Below are positions 1 to 9,877 of a DNA stretch of 64,000 bases, piece by piece. Position 1 is the stretch's first letter. Each line of letters starts with the position of its first letter. Source of the DNA: Archegozetes longisetosus (Eukaryota; Arthropoda; Arachnida; Sarcoptiformes; Trhypochthoniidae); the NCBI GenBank assembly GCA_018873245.2, contig JAEMBT020000002.1:1432001-1496000 (forward strand), written 5' to 3'. The notes below the pieces were generated by a model that was not told the origin of the DNA, ran no database searches, and saw only the letters and a program-made list of their open reading frames with translations. The position numbers and the translations under genes were made by a program.

Positions 1-474
1 AAGGATTGTTTGAAATGAACAGCAATAAAGAGATTCGAGAGAAAGTATGCGAAAGAAAGTATGCGAAAGAAAGTATACCTTTCGTTACCTAAATTTAGAA
101 ACTGGTAATTAGTTTGAATTTATTCAATTATAACCGGAAATAATTCAATCTAAACTTTACAGAATATGATTTTAAAAGTTCACTCAATAAGTTAGGCATC
201 AATACATTATTGAAAAAAAAGTGTAGATCTTTCGGGTATTAATGAACAAAAGAATTAGAAAATATCGAAAGATATTCATAAGAGTGTCCTAAAAGTAACT
301 GAAGTCGAAGTCGGAGCCGAAGCAGTAGCTGTAACCGGAATTGATGGTGTCCCCCTTATTTAGATATCAACGATTGAGATCATAGTTGACAGATCTTTTG
401 TTTTCTTCGTAATAGATAATACATATGGATTCATAGTATTGCTAGGACAAGTTCAGCAATTTTTGAGTAATTAA
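1..474 (+). pseudogene. Serpin pseudogene, C-terminal part
   Basis: Degraded 3' half of a serpin that enters from the left edge. An upstream piece recalls LPKF(K)LET, followed by a splice-like gtaattag...ctttacag intron at the same place and phase as in the intact serpin at 1071-2461. The next exon reads from about 164. In the frame that includes GAT at 226 there are stops at 256 (TAG) and 361 (TAG) before the natural TAA at 472. A hinge-like GAEAVAVTG and a terminal DRSFVFFVIDNT are still readable. It is a dead paralogue of the neighbour. Stops and frame changes are seen directly; serpin identity rests on the family's hinge and C-terminal signature. Confidence 0.85.
41..78 (+). repeat. 14-bp tandem repeat, about 2.7 copies
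   Basis: The unit gaaagtatgcgaaa occurs at 41-54 and 55-68, with a partial third copy to 78. It lies inside the serpin pseudogene just before the LPKF-like region and is probably a slippage expansion after the gene died. Confidence 0.7.
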
Positions 475-969
475 TTTAAAATATTATTTCTTGAATTAAA
501 TAATAAATAAATATTCAACTTATTTTTGCAATGATCCTTTCTTCATTCCATTTATTGAGTACTCATTTTGATACTTTTTATATCTTTCTCAAGTCAAATA
601 TTTATTCTGTAATTACATTTCATATTGTAATTCATTTCTTATTTGAGTAAATTTTACCGATCAGTAAAACTTTTTTCAATGGATCTTAAATATCTTTTAG
701 TTTAATAAATGTCTGAAATAAGAAAATCCATAACTAAAAAACTATTTGATTAATTTTTTCATCTTGTCTAAACAAGAAAAGGAATGTTGATCTTTGATGG
801 AAAGTTCAATTTTTAATAGTCGAAACACTGAGGAAACTGTATTTTCTAAACCAGTATTTTATGGTCAATAAAAGTTAAAAAACTATTTATGCAAAAGTGC
901 ATTGATAAGTGAGTATTTAAAAAGACTGGTTGGTATCAATCAACTTCTATCGCTAAACCACTTCTTGTC
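475..969. other. Spacer between serpin copies
   Basis: AT-rich DNA with no coding signal on either strand. It contains the upstream region of the intact serpin; no other structure seen. Confidence 0.5.
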
Positions 970-1002
970 TATAAAAGACTTGCTATCAAAGAGCTTTCAG
1001 TC
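970..1002 (+). promoter_or_regulatory. TATA box and initiator of the serpin
   Basis: TATAAAAG begins at 970 and an arthropod-type initiator TCAGTC lies at 997-1002, 29 bp from the TATA T to the initiator A. The start ATG at 1071 would give a 5' UTR of about 72 nt. Spacing fits a core TATA/Inr promoter. Confidence 0.65.
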
Positions 1003-1070
1003 ACTTTTTAAAGTTTGAAAAATCTTGACTTTTAATGATTATAATAATATAGTCTATCATTTATTCAAAA

Positions 1071-2461
1071 ATGTTTAGATGTATTGTAACAATATTTTTG
1101 ACTTTATTAATAACAGTGAAATCACAAAAAAATCTAATCGATAGCAATAATAAACTAGCGATTGATTTATTAAATGTTTTCCCTACGGATGACAATAATT
1201 TTTTCTCACCTTTAAGTATAAGCTCAACATTACTTATGCTATTGAATGGTGCGAATGGTATCACAGAAAAAGAGTTGCAAAGTATTCTTAATATTGAGGA
1301 TAAATGTAATTATGAAATAAATATCATTTTATCACTTTATCTGAATATATATTTCGAAAATTTTCTTGACAGCAAAACTCGACTCAATTAACAAAGATAT
1401 GAAAACTATATTGAAATCCATATCAGAGAAAGATAACGACAAGTTGACAGCTAGATTAGCAAATCTTTTGCTAGTATCAAATGCTTTCCCATTGAAGAAT
1501 AGTTATCAGAATCTTATGAGAGACAACTTTGACTCGAGTATAGAATCGGTTGACTTTGCTCAAAATTCTGCTAAAATCACTAAAGACATCAACGATTGGG
1601 TTTCAGAGCAAACAAGTGGTAAAATCAACCCTTTATTCAAGGAGAACTTAACTGGTGATACGATAATGGTTTTGGTGAATGCAATCTATTTTAAGGGTTT
1701 ATGGGAAAAACCGTTCCGTAGTGAAAATACAGCTAAAAATGACTTCTATAACATGGGAAATATAAATCCAGTTAAAGTTGATATGATGTCGACCAACGGA
1801 GAATTTAGGGTTATATCAGACACTGAACTCAATGCTAAACTTCTGGAGTTGCCATTCAGTTCTGGTAGCAATATGTCGATGATTATTGTAAGTTGACTTT
1901 TTCAGTAAATATATGACACTTTTAAGTAGTTTAAAAATCAATTCTAATTTCTTGGCTAGCTATTACCCGATCAAATCGACGGTTTGGATGATATGACGAA
2001 AAAATTAACGTTAAATATTCTGAGGCATCAAATTTTGTTTGTTAAAGGAGGGAGGAAAGTCAGCACTAGATTATTTTTCCCAAAATTTAAGTTAGAAACT
2101 GGTAATAAAGTCATTGAAAAAGTATCTAATTTATCAAACCATTAATAAAAGCAAAATTCCAACAGAATATGGATTGAGAGAATCGCTCGAAAGCCTGGGA
2201 GTGAAAAGCTTGTTTCAAGATTCTGCTGATCTTTCGGGCATTAATGGACAGAACAATATGAAAGTTTCGAAAGCAATACATAAAGCTTCCATACAGGTTA
2301 GTGAAGAAGGAGCTGAAGCGGGGGCTGCCACTGGAATCAGTACTGTGATCAAGTCTTCCAAATATCGAGAAACACGAGTTGATAGACCGTTCATATTTCT
2401 AATTATTGATAATACTAATGATCTTATCACGTTTTTAGGACAAGTCAGAAAAATTTTGTAA
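1071..2461 (+). CDS. Secreted serpin (serine protease inhibitor), four exons
   Basis: Exons 1071-1305, 1373-1887, 1960-2101 and 2166-2461 join in frame to 395 aa, the normal serpin length. All introns are gt...ag and 64-72 nt long. Residues 1-18 form a signal peptide (hydrophobic core after MFRCI). Family signatures include FFSPLSISSTLLMLLNGA near the N terminus, LVNAIYFKGLWEKPF in the middle, LPKF-like FPKFKLE before the last intron and DRPFIFLIIDNT near the end. The reactive loop reads EEGAEAGAATGISTVIKSS: the hinge has small residues and a P8 Thr, as in inhibitory serpins, and the usual 17-residue spacing puts Lys at P1 and Ser at P1', which would suit a trypsin-like target. That target is inferred. 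Serpins trap proteases outside the cell, often in clotting or immune cascades. The start is the first ATG after the TATA/Inr pair. Confidence 0.93.
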
Positions 2462-3291
2462 TTCAATGAAATTTATTGACAAAATTTGACTATATCATTA
2501 ATATTTTTATTCCTGACTATCAAAACTCTAAAAGGGATCAAAATTGGTTCAATCATTGGCTATAAATTATACATTATAAAAAATTAATAATTTTTGTGCT
2601 ATTAGAGGCAATACATGTTTCTATTTTATTTGGTATATACTTCACGAGATAAGTTTAGATGCCGTGACTTAGTTCGGATCAAATCTGTTGATTTCTTCCT
2701 TCCAGATAAAAATATTCTTTTGTTCCAATCTCTCAAAATTGTGTTTCATAATATTTCAGGCGTAAGATTTGAAATTCTGCGCACTTCGTTTTCAATATTC
2801 TACGCCTACCTGAACAAACCTTTCGATTTATATTTAATTTATTAACAATTTTGATAATATTTCTCTAAATAGTTCTCTATGGGATTTTTGTCATATTATA
2901 AGTCTTCTTCGGACCTTCAATAAGACTTAAATATAAGATTTTGACTTACAAACGATTATTATATTGTTTAGACATTTTCATTAAAATGATAAATCTGTTA
3001 AAATACTTATGGTATATATATAAATACATTTATTTTAAGTTTATTTTATTTTTTATTCAATGAATGAAATTAGAATCAATTACACAATCACTAGGATATA
3101 GTAACATGTTTATATCCTTAATAATTAAAACTCATCATTAGATTTTACAAGTTATGATTGTTATGATTCAAAGAGGTCAAGTGTTGACTGATTAACATAT
3201 AAAGTTATTAAAATTATTTTCATTTCCTATATTGACTGGTAAATCATTGAAAATACACTTCGCATAATAAATGAATGATTTGTCGCATAAA
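2462..3291. other. Spacer after the serpin
   Basis: No gene seen. One 76-codon open frame at 2615-2845 lacks any recognisable motif or promoter and is probably chance. Confidence 0.45.
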
Positions 3292-3498
3292 TTAATTGTT
3301 TCTGTCAATTTGTATGTGAATACCTAGTCTCTCGTTATTTATAAATCTGATTGCATTAATCCATTCATTTGGTATCAATTGAAATCCTTTACTTATTTTG
3401 AATATGATACATAAAGATTGAATTTTCCTCCTATTTTCAAGACTTGACAATGAGAGAAATTCGAGTCTTTGGTCATAGCTGAGGGTTGGAGTTCTCAT
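3292..3498 (-). pseudogene. Non-LTR retrotransposon (LINE) reverse-transcriptase C-terminal fragment
   Basis: The 68-codon open stretch contains LSYDQRLEFLSLSSLENRRK followed by a hydrophobic segment with a KISKG turn. This resembles the region after the RT domain of many LINEs (consensus like Y.ERL..L.L.SLE.RR...D....YKI..G). The frame stays open a little upstream of the first Met, but no RT core is seen. It is a short relic oriented minus, close to a MITE at 3535. Identification is from motif resemblance only. Confidence 0.5.
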
Positions 3499-3534
3499 TT
3501 TTATGACAAATGAGTTTAGTCAATTTTTTCTGTA

Positions 3535-3795
3535 CTCTATTGCAAATAATGGATCGATCATACTCCTACAATAGCACTCATTTATATATAATCAATACTC
3601 TTTTAAGTACTAATAAAAGGGGTAAAGATTAATATATATAAAAATATGCATTTAGTTCGATTATATATCAATTAAATGCTCATTTTGTGTACATATTAAT
3701 TTTTGCTCTTTTTATTAATACTTGAAGGAGTATTGATTATATATGTAAATGAGTGCTACTATAGGGGTATGATCGATCCATTATTTGCAATACAG
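3535..3795. mobile_element. MITE with about 100-bp terminal inverted repeats and TA target duplication
   Basis: The left end (ctctattgcaaataatgg) is mirrored by the right end (ccattatttgcaatacag). The inverted similarity continues about 100 bp inward from each side, through gatcgatcatac and the cactcattta segment. The 261-bp element is flanked by TA at 3533-3534 and 3796-3797, as for Tc1/mariner-type elements. It has no coding capacity; the whole element can fold back on itself. Confidence 0.8.
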
Positions 3796-3797
3796 TA

Positions 3798-4736
3798 CTT
3801 TTTCTACTGAGGTAGCTTGAGATTATCTGGCATGATCTTCGATTTTCCACTAATTCTCGACTGCTCACCATTTGACCTGCTCTTGAACTTATTCATATCT
3901 TACTTACAATTGATTTTTTAAAATTTATTTATTGAGTTTCTTGTTTTTTGTACTAAAGGCTCTAAGTGTTTAACTTGAGAATAACTATAAGAATTTTGTA
4001 ATACTTATCAAGTATTGCATAAACAGACACTCAATTGTCTATTTCATCGAATTTTGATGAAGGTCTTGGATAAGAAAAACCATTGCAACCGAAACGCAAC
4101 TGCTTTCAGACATTATGTAACTCATAATAAACATAATTGAAATTCATTTAAATTACTATTAAATCCAAAGAAAATTTGAATATTAATCCCATGGTATTGA
4201 CTTAATACCAATGCTCTGAGACTTGACGCTTAGTTTGCTTACAGTTTCCCTTCAACCTCAAATTGCATAAAATACGATAAACGCAATCCTTTAGAAATGA
4301 GATTCAAATTAAATTAGAAAAGGCTTAACTGAATGTAATGTCCTCCTCGCACTCGCAACCTTCAGTTCTACGATGACTGTTTAACTTATTGGATCATCGC
4401 ACTTGACAAATATGCGTGGCATTGTTTCATATTAAAGCATTTTTGGTAGTTTTCATTTAGTATTGTCTGCAAAAAAACTCATATTTTTCAAGCAAAACCA
4501 ACAAGTTCTTGCTTTGCTTGCATTGCGAAGGAAAGTAAGAAAACTGCACACTTTCTCGGAGTTTTGCGATATACTTAAATCAATTGAACAAAAGACAAAG
4601 TTAAGTAATAACATATTATTTAACTTTTCGAGGCGTTGCTTATTGAATAAGGCATTAAAGATTTGGCTATCTCTATAGGGTACACTTATCAGATTACTAT
4701 CACATTAAAATACAACCAATCAATACGTCGATAGAG
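3798..4736. other. Spacer before the tandem gene array
   Basis: No supported gene. A 71-codon open frame at 4463-4678 starts with TTG, ends at a normal stop and is Lys/Leu-rich, but shows no family motif. A stretch at about 3820-3900 is open on the minus strand without recognisable content. Confidence 0.4.
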
Positions 4737-4820
4737 CAAAGAGTAGAAAGTAAAAGAGAGGACACTCTGTAGTAATTTTAGGTTAGGTTAGGTTTAGGCT
4801 CTTTTATTCTCTACTCTTTG
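4737..4820. repeat. Hairpin with three TTAGG units in the loop
   Basis: Arms 4737-4758 and 4799-4820 are near-perfect 22-bp inverted repeats (caaagagtagaaagtaaaag and its mirror). The loop carries TTAGG TTAGG TTAGG TTTAGG at 4778-4798. TTAGG is the ancestral arthropod telomere repeat, so this may be an interstitial telomeric scar or chance. It lies about 100 bp before the first gene of the array. Confidence 0.55.
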
Positions 4821-4923
4821 GATAGAGTTTAACGTGACGTCATTGCTGTAAGTTTTGTCAAGTCATTACCCAACTTAAACTCTTGGTTACAACTTGGATT
4901 TTAATTAATTCAATGAAACAATT

Positions 4924-6677
4924 ATGTCAACTAATTTTCAATTTAAATACTTAGTTGAGATAAATGGTTATAAATTTGCTGTTAATGTAAGTGGTAATAA
5001 TTCAAATGACGTCGCATTTAAACATGTTTTAAGCGAAATGATCAAAATCAATCCACAACTGAATATTTCTCACGAAACACACGTTTTTGAGGTAACTGTT
5101 CATTTTGCTTAGGATAACTCATTTTTCTTTTTTAATACCTAAATATAGAGTTTTATTGATTTTGATGGTATTTTTCTCATTTATTATAAAGTACTTTAAT
5201 TTTGATAGATATTTGACGACGATTTCAAAGAGTACGTAGTGATAAGAAATGATGACGAGGTCATCAAAAACTTTTCTCGTATTCGCGTTTCACTTAAAAC
5301 CCGAGAACTTCATTTTACTACAAGTGTTGTATGTAACAATCAACACGTAAATGACCAAACTACGCAACATTCCAACATTGTTGTCAACAAACAGGACGAG
5401 CCAAAGTCTAGTCACGTCGAAAACTTCACCCTCAATAAAGCGAGTCAACAACGTCTAGTAGAAGTTTCAAAACATGATACTGTTAATACTTCTGATTCTT
5501 GTGATAACTTAGAACCAGTTAAGAAGAAAATCAAAAGAGAAGCTCAACACTGTTGTCAAATACTTTCTGTTAATCCTATTGTAAATCACGAATCAAGTGC
5601 TCAACTAATAGACATCAGTAGCGAACACGAAAGCAATGACCGAACAACAAACCAAACAAACCGAACACAAAATAATGATTTGAACAAAAGCGTAAAAGTG
5701 AAGTCAGAAAAAATTGAGTCACCGGAGCGATCCTCTGATTCTGCTTCAGCGCAATCTCTAATTAGTTCTAAAGTCGACGACAATCCAAATACCAATGCTT
5801 TCAGTTATAAAAGTTTTAGATTCGACTCAAATACACAAACAATTTGTAATTCAACCCAAACTAAAGATGCTGCAACTCAAAACTGTTTTGATGACCTGAA
5901 AGAGTCGATAAACTGCTAGTAATTGATTCAGAAAAATGTAATGACATCGAAAGAGTCACTTCTATAAAGAGAGAACTCAATAAAATGGGTCAATTAGTAA
6001 AAGAAGAATATTATGAACATGGGATTAGACTTAAAGATGGATCTGGTATTAATGCTTACATGTGTTTGAAATGCAATGTTTTCTTCAAATCATTGCTTGA
6101 AGTAATGAAACATTTGCAAAATTTTGGTCAGGCTCAGAGCGAATCAATCATTAATTCAACGAGTAGTGAATCTGTGTCTAACTGGACTGAACAGACTTTA
6201 AATTTTGATGAACATAACGGGATATTCAGATGCTCAAACAAAAAACTCATTCTGTATTGTGTTTTCTGCGATATGAATTTGAAAACTAATCTTAACATGA
6301 TTGCTCATTTAACTTCATCAGGACATAAAAATATGAAAAATAAACAAAGATTGTACTTCATGAATCAACGCTTGAACTCAGTTGATCATAAATTTACAGT
6401 AGAATCAAAACGTATTAATGAGTTTGAAGTGAAGTTTGCGAGAATCAAAACTTTGAAACTGTTCGAAAGTTATTCAACGATCGATTCTAATGGAAAAACA
6501 ATTAATTTTGTCAATGACTTATACTTAGAAGGAATTAGACTCAAAGAAGGTATCGGTTTAGATGCCTTTGTTTGTCTCAGATGTAGAAAATCTTTGACTT
6601 GTCTTTCAATGGGTTCTGCGTTAAATAATATCTTTCTTCATATTGGATCAAAGGAACATCATCATCATTTGCAATAA
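4924..6677 (+). pseudogene. N-terminal-module/zinc-finger family copy 1, broken by a one-base deletion
   Basis: Exon 1 (4924-5091, 56 codons) and exon 2 (from 5209) join in phase 0 at ETHVFE/IFDDDFKEY, giving the family's beta-grasp-like N-terminal module. Exon 2 is open to 5919, then frameshifts: aaagagtc near 5902 stands where copy 4 has aaaggagtc. One G is missing. After the break the frame reopens (5985-6677) with CxxC/H fingers: AYMCLKC, LYCVFCDMNL...H-x5-H and FVCLRC...H-x5-H, preceded by the repeat GIRLKDG. The linker has the basic KKKIKRE and several psi-K-x-E sites. The last codons and stop come from a LINE insertion at 6660. Except for the missing base the gene looks functional, so an assembly error is possible. 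Predicted role if intact: nuclear nucleic-acid-binding protein; function unknown. Confidence 0.75.
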
Positions 6678-6847
6678 CCGCTTATCCTTATTAGTAACTG
6701 TTGGGACCAAGCTTTTCTGTCTCTTGCAATGCTCTCTATTTCTTTCTTCTTGAGACCCAATTTCTCCTCTGCGATGTTGTAGATGTAATCCTTCCAACGT
6801 TTACTTGTTGGACATGCTTCGTAGACTTGTTTTACTAGTCTGTCTTG
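6660..6847 (-). mobile_element. 5'-truncated LINE insertion with 16-bp target duplication
   Basis: The sequence tggatcaaaggaacat occurs at 6644-6659 and again at 6848-6863 and frames a 188-bp insert. On the minus strand the insert encodes a LINE-like C terminus (WKDYIYNIAEEKLGL... then AEEK...IARDRKAW) and ends in an ATG-repeat tail on the left, as expected for target-primed insertion. It sits in the last exon of copy 1. The empty site would read GSKEH followed by RKSKH and stop; the insertion changes this to GSKEHHHHLQ and stop. The final finger histidine is kept. Confidence 0.8.
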
Positions 6848-6863
6848 TGGATCAAAGGAACAT

Positions 6864-7759
6864 AGGAAGAGTAAACATTGATTTCAGGAATTGGGATCCT
6901 AATTTTTTTGGAAGATTGCTAATTTAAAAATGTATAAAGCTTTAAAATTTATATTTTTCATTTAATCTAATGGCTGAACATTTAACAATTTTTTCTAATA
7001 AATTGGTTTTCATGTTTAAATTAATCGAAATGATGTTGAATACCTTGTTGAGAACTTGTTAAAACTTTACCTTTGTTCCTATGAATGTATGACATGCAAT
7101 AAATTTAAGTTGTTTCTGTAAGGTTTCATCAAACTTTTATTTTATAACGTATGGATTCAAATAGTATCAGAAAATGTTATTGATTAATAAAGTTATGAGA
7201 TTATACCTAAACGTATCGAATGGTATATCATTTTTAACCTTATTTATCAGATAGTTGCTCATTACCAGTGAACTGATTAAATATCAGTTAGTTATAGACA
7301 TGTAATACGATAAATAAACTCCTGTCCGTCAAAGATTGGCATACTTTATGAAAAATTGAAACATTTAGGAAAAATTTACTTTGTCAATCATTTTAAATGT
7401 GAACGAATCAATGAGAGAACAATCTATTGTGTGATTAATCGAGTGGGCATAAGTCTTGATAGTAAGCCAGGTTCGAGTTATTACGAAAAAGGATTGCATC
7501 AGACTCGCAATGATTGATCCATAAAATGAAGAGAGAGCTCGGATCTATGCCTGACATTAGCTACCAGAATCACGTGAAACATCACAAAACAAAAGTCCGA
7601 AAAGCAGTCGATCGAGGAGTCTTATCAGTGCTTAATTGATTCAATTTTATTCTTTATTTAGCTATTGATGAATCAATTTTGAGCCTGTTCGCAATTGTCT
7701 TAAATGGGATATGATTAAATCAATTTTGTGACATCTTTTTTGAATCCGTACGTTAAATT
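6864..7759. other. Spacer, no gene
   Basis: Only a few residual bases of the old 3' end of copy 1 (ending at the TGA soon after 6863), then AT-rich DNA. An E-box-like atcacgtga occurs near 7570. No coding signal. Confidence 0.45.
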
Positions 7760-8202
7760 TATAGGTGCGCGGGTGAATCGCGGTTCGGGTCGAGTCTATT
7801 GCTTAAACCCGCAAAGAATCGCATATTTATAGTATTTAGAACAAGAGTTTAGAAAAACGAAAATATATTAAAATGTATGACTCATTGAGTGAATAGATTT
7901 CTGTTCATGATAGTATCATATTACAGAATGCGTTACTTTAGGTTCAACTGTTACTTACAATGCTCTATGTTTCAAATGATTGTCTAAAAAGTGTGGAAGA
8001 CTCAAAAATAATTGGAAATAAAGTGTAATTAAGATAAATAACTAATTGAAAGCAGTGTTATTCATCAAAGCTATTAATAATTTCAACGTGAATTAATGTT
8101 TCATAAGGTTGTGCTAAAGTTTCAATATAGTTGTAGCGGTTCAACCCCCGGATAACCGCGGTTCGGATCGGGCCGCATAAATCCATGACCCACGCACCTA
8201 TA
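7760..8202. mobile_element. hAT-type non-autonomous element (443 bp)
   Basis: Ends TATAGGTGCG...CGCACCTATA are inverted, and the element is flanked by gttaaatt (7752-7759) and gttgaatt (8203-8210), an 8-bp duplication with one mismatch, the size made by hAT transposases. Subterminal sequence near both ends carries GC-rich words such as gcggttcggg and cgggtcg. No open reading frame. Confidence 0.65.
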
Positions 8203-8343
8203 GTTGAATTTATGACTAGATAAGTGCTTCATAAGTTATCAAATAATCTTTATGCAATTACATAATACGCACGTGTTATACCAAATGTTTTATAAATGTT
8301 AACTTTGGCTACCATTTAAATATTATTGATTTTACTAATTATT

Positions 8344-9250
8344 ATGTGACCTAGTAACAGATTCAAATGTTTCATTTAAATAAATAGGCTATAGATTTGC
8401 TTTTCATACGAATAGTAACAATTCGAATGATATCGCATTCGACGATATCTTCAATAAAATATCGAAAGTCAACACAAAGCCAAACACTTTATTGAAAACA
8501 CATTTTTCGGAGTAATTATCGATTCAATTATAAAACTATTTATCTCTAGAAATGGTTTAAGGAGTTTTGAATATTCAATAGTCAGTATATGTTTCGGTAT
8601 TTTCTTATTCATCAATTTGACAATTAATTTGTTCAAATAGATATTTGATACATATTTCAAAGAATATGTAGTTATAGAAGGTTATGATCAGATTATCAAA
8701 AACTTTTCGCAAACTCATGTTTAGATTAAAGATAAGTTTGGCTTCACTCAAACTACTTATAATAAAGTTAATGATAAAAGTCATGAAAGAGTAGATTCAA
8801 ATTCTAATCGGACTGATTCTGAATCTGAGCTATCAATCGATTCTGTGAACACTTCATCTGACACTGATCATAATTCAAAACTAGTTAAGAAAATCAAAAG
8901 AGAAGTTGAAGACTATTGTCAAATACTTTCTGTTAATCCTATTGTAAAACGTGAATCATATACTGTACGGATAGCTAACTTCATCTGAAAGTTTTGATTG
9001 TGAGCTGTAGACATTTGAGATAACCTGAATACTGATTTGATTGGTTGAAAACATGAATGCTAAAAAACCAATGAAGATTTTAATTCTGTAACTTATAGCA
9101 ACTATATAAACTTTATTAACTCGAAATTCACAAAAACCAATTTAGATTTGTTGCTCTTTCAAAGCTCTGAGAATGTTAGCAAATAGGACTAAAATTGGTC
9201 TTTGCGAGGAAGGGATTACACCTAAGCGTGGTATCGGTTCAGGTTGTTTG
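8344..9250 (+). pseudogene. N-terminal-module/zinc-finger family copy 2, dead
   Basis: Exon 1 aligns at 8344-8511 (168 bp, the same length as in copies 1 and 4), but codon 2 is TGA and further stops follow. The intron ends in caaatag at 8640. Exon 2 still reads IFDTYFKEYVVIEGYDQIIK, then a stop after SQTHV. The linker block (KKIKREVEDYCQILSVNPIV) is recognisable at about 8885-8965. The rest decays; a remnant GITPK..GIGSG near 9210-9240 recalls the finger-preceding repeat. No transcription signal seen. Confidence 0.85.
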
Positions 9251-9877
9251 CTTAGTACCTAATACTTGTATCAATACTTGTGTTCATTTAATAATATTAA
9301 TAATCATTTTAAATGTAACAAACATATGACGAATAGTCGCAAAATTTTCTCATTTTTAAAATATAATTTGATGCTTTCAATTTCATAAAACTTTTTAATA
9401 AACATAGTTTGATTGAATTGATGTTTGAATCAAATTTTTTTAACATTCTATTATTTGAGAACTTTAGTTTGTAGAAAGTAACTCATTAAGATTTACAGCA
9501 GTATCGACGAACTGCACTTGAGGCTTAAGTGCAACTTGACCATATTGCCCGTATGAAAAGGAGCAACAGTTTGGGTCTGAGTGTGAACAATTAACAGCTT
9601 AACTGCGCTCAGGTTCTATCGGCTAAATCTAGACAAAATCTAAAATGCAAGATTACGAGTTATCAGTTATTAAAGTCACTCTTAAGTGTTATTAGCGATA
9701 AAGTGCGTTAAACTTGGAAAATTAATAAGTTTTGTATATTACGTTAGCATATAAATTACGTCAATCTGTGATAGAATCACATGATTCGCATGATTTTGTT
9801 ATTTGCTTTCAATTGTCATCTTTTTGTATGTGAAATGACTTTAAAATTAAAATAAAATAAAATAATGCACTACAACA
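9251..9877. other. Upstream region of copy 3
   Basis: No gene. A gaatcacatgattcgcatgatt cluster at about 9776-9797 shares the word atcacatga with the palindrome before copy 4. A short aaaat repeat (9848-9866) precedes the start. Confidence 0.4.

Noticed and set aside
1306-1391. Apparent frameshift in the serpin between the first two open frames
   Set aside because: Explained by a 67-nt intron (1306-1372) with gt/ag ends and matching phase; likewise at 1888-1959 and 2102-2165.
2615-2845. 76-codon open frame after the serpin
   Set aside because: No family motif, no promoter, low-complexity hydrophobic content; expected by chance in AT-rich DNA.
4463-4678. 71-codon frame starting with TTG
   Set aside because: Lys/Leu-rich, no ATG, no recognisable domain; faint resemblance to HARBI1 N termini is too weak to claim.
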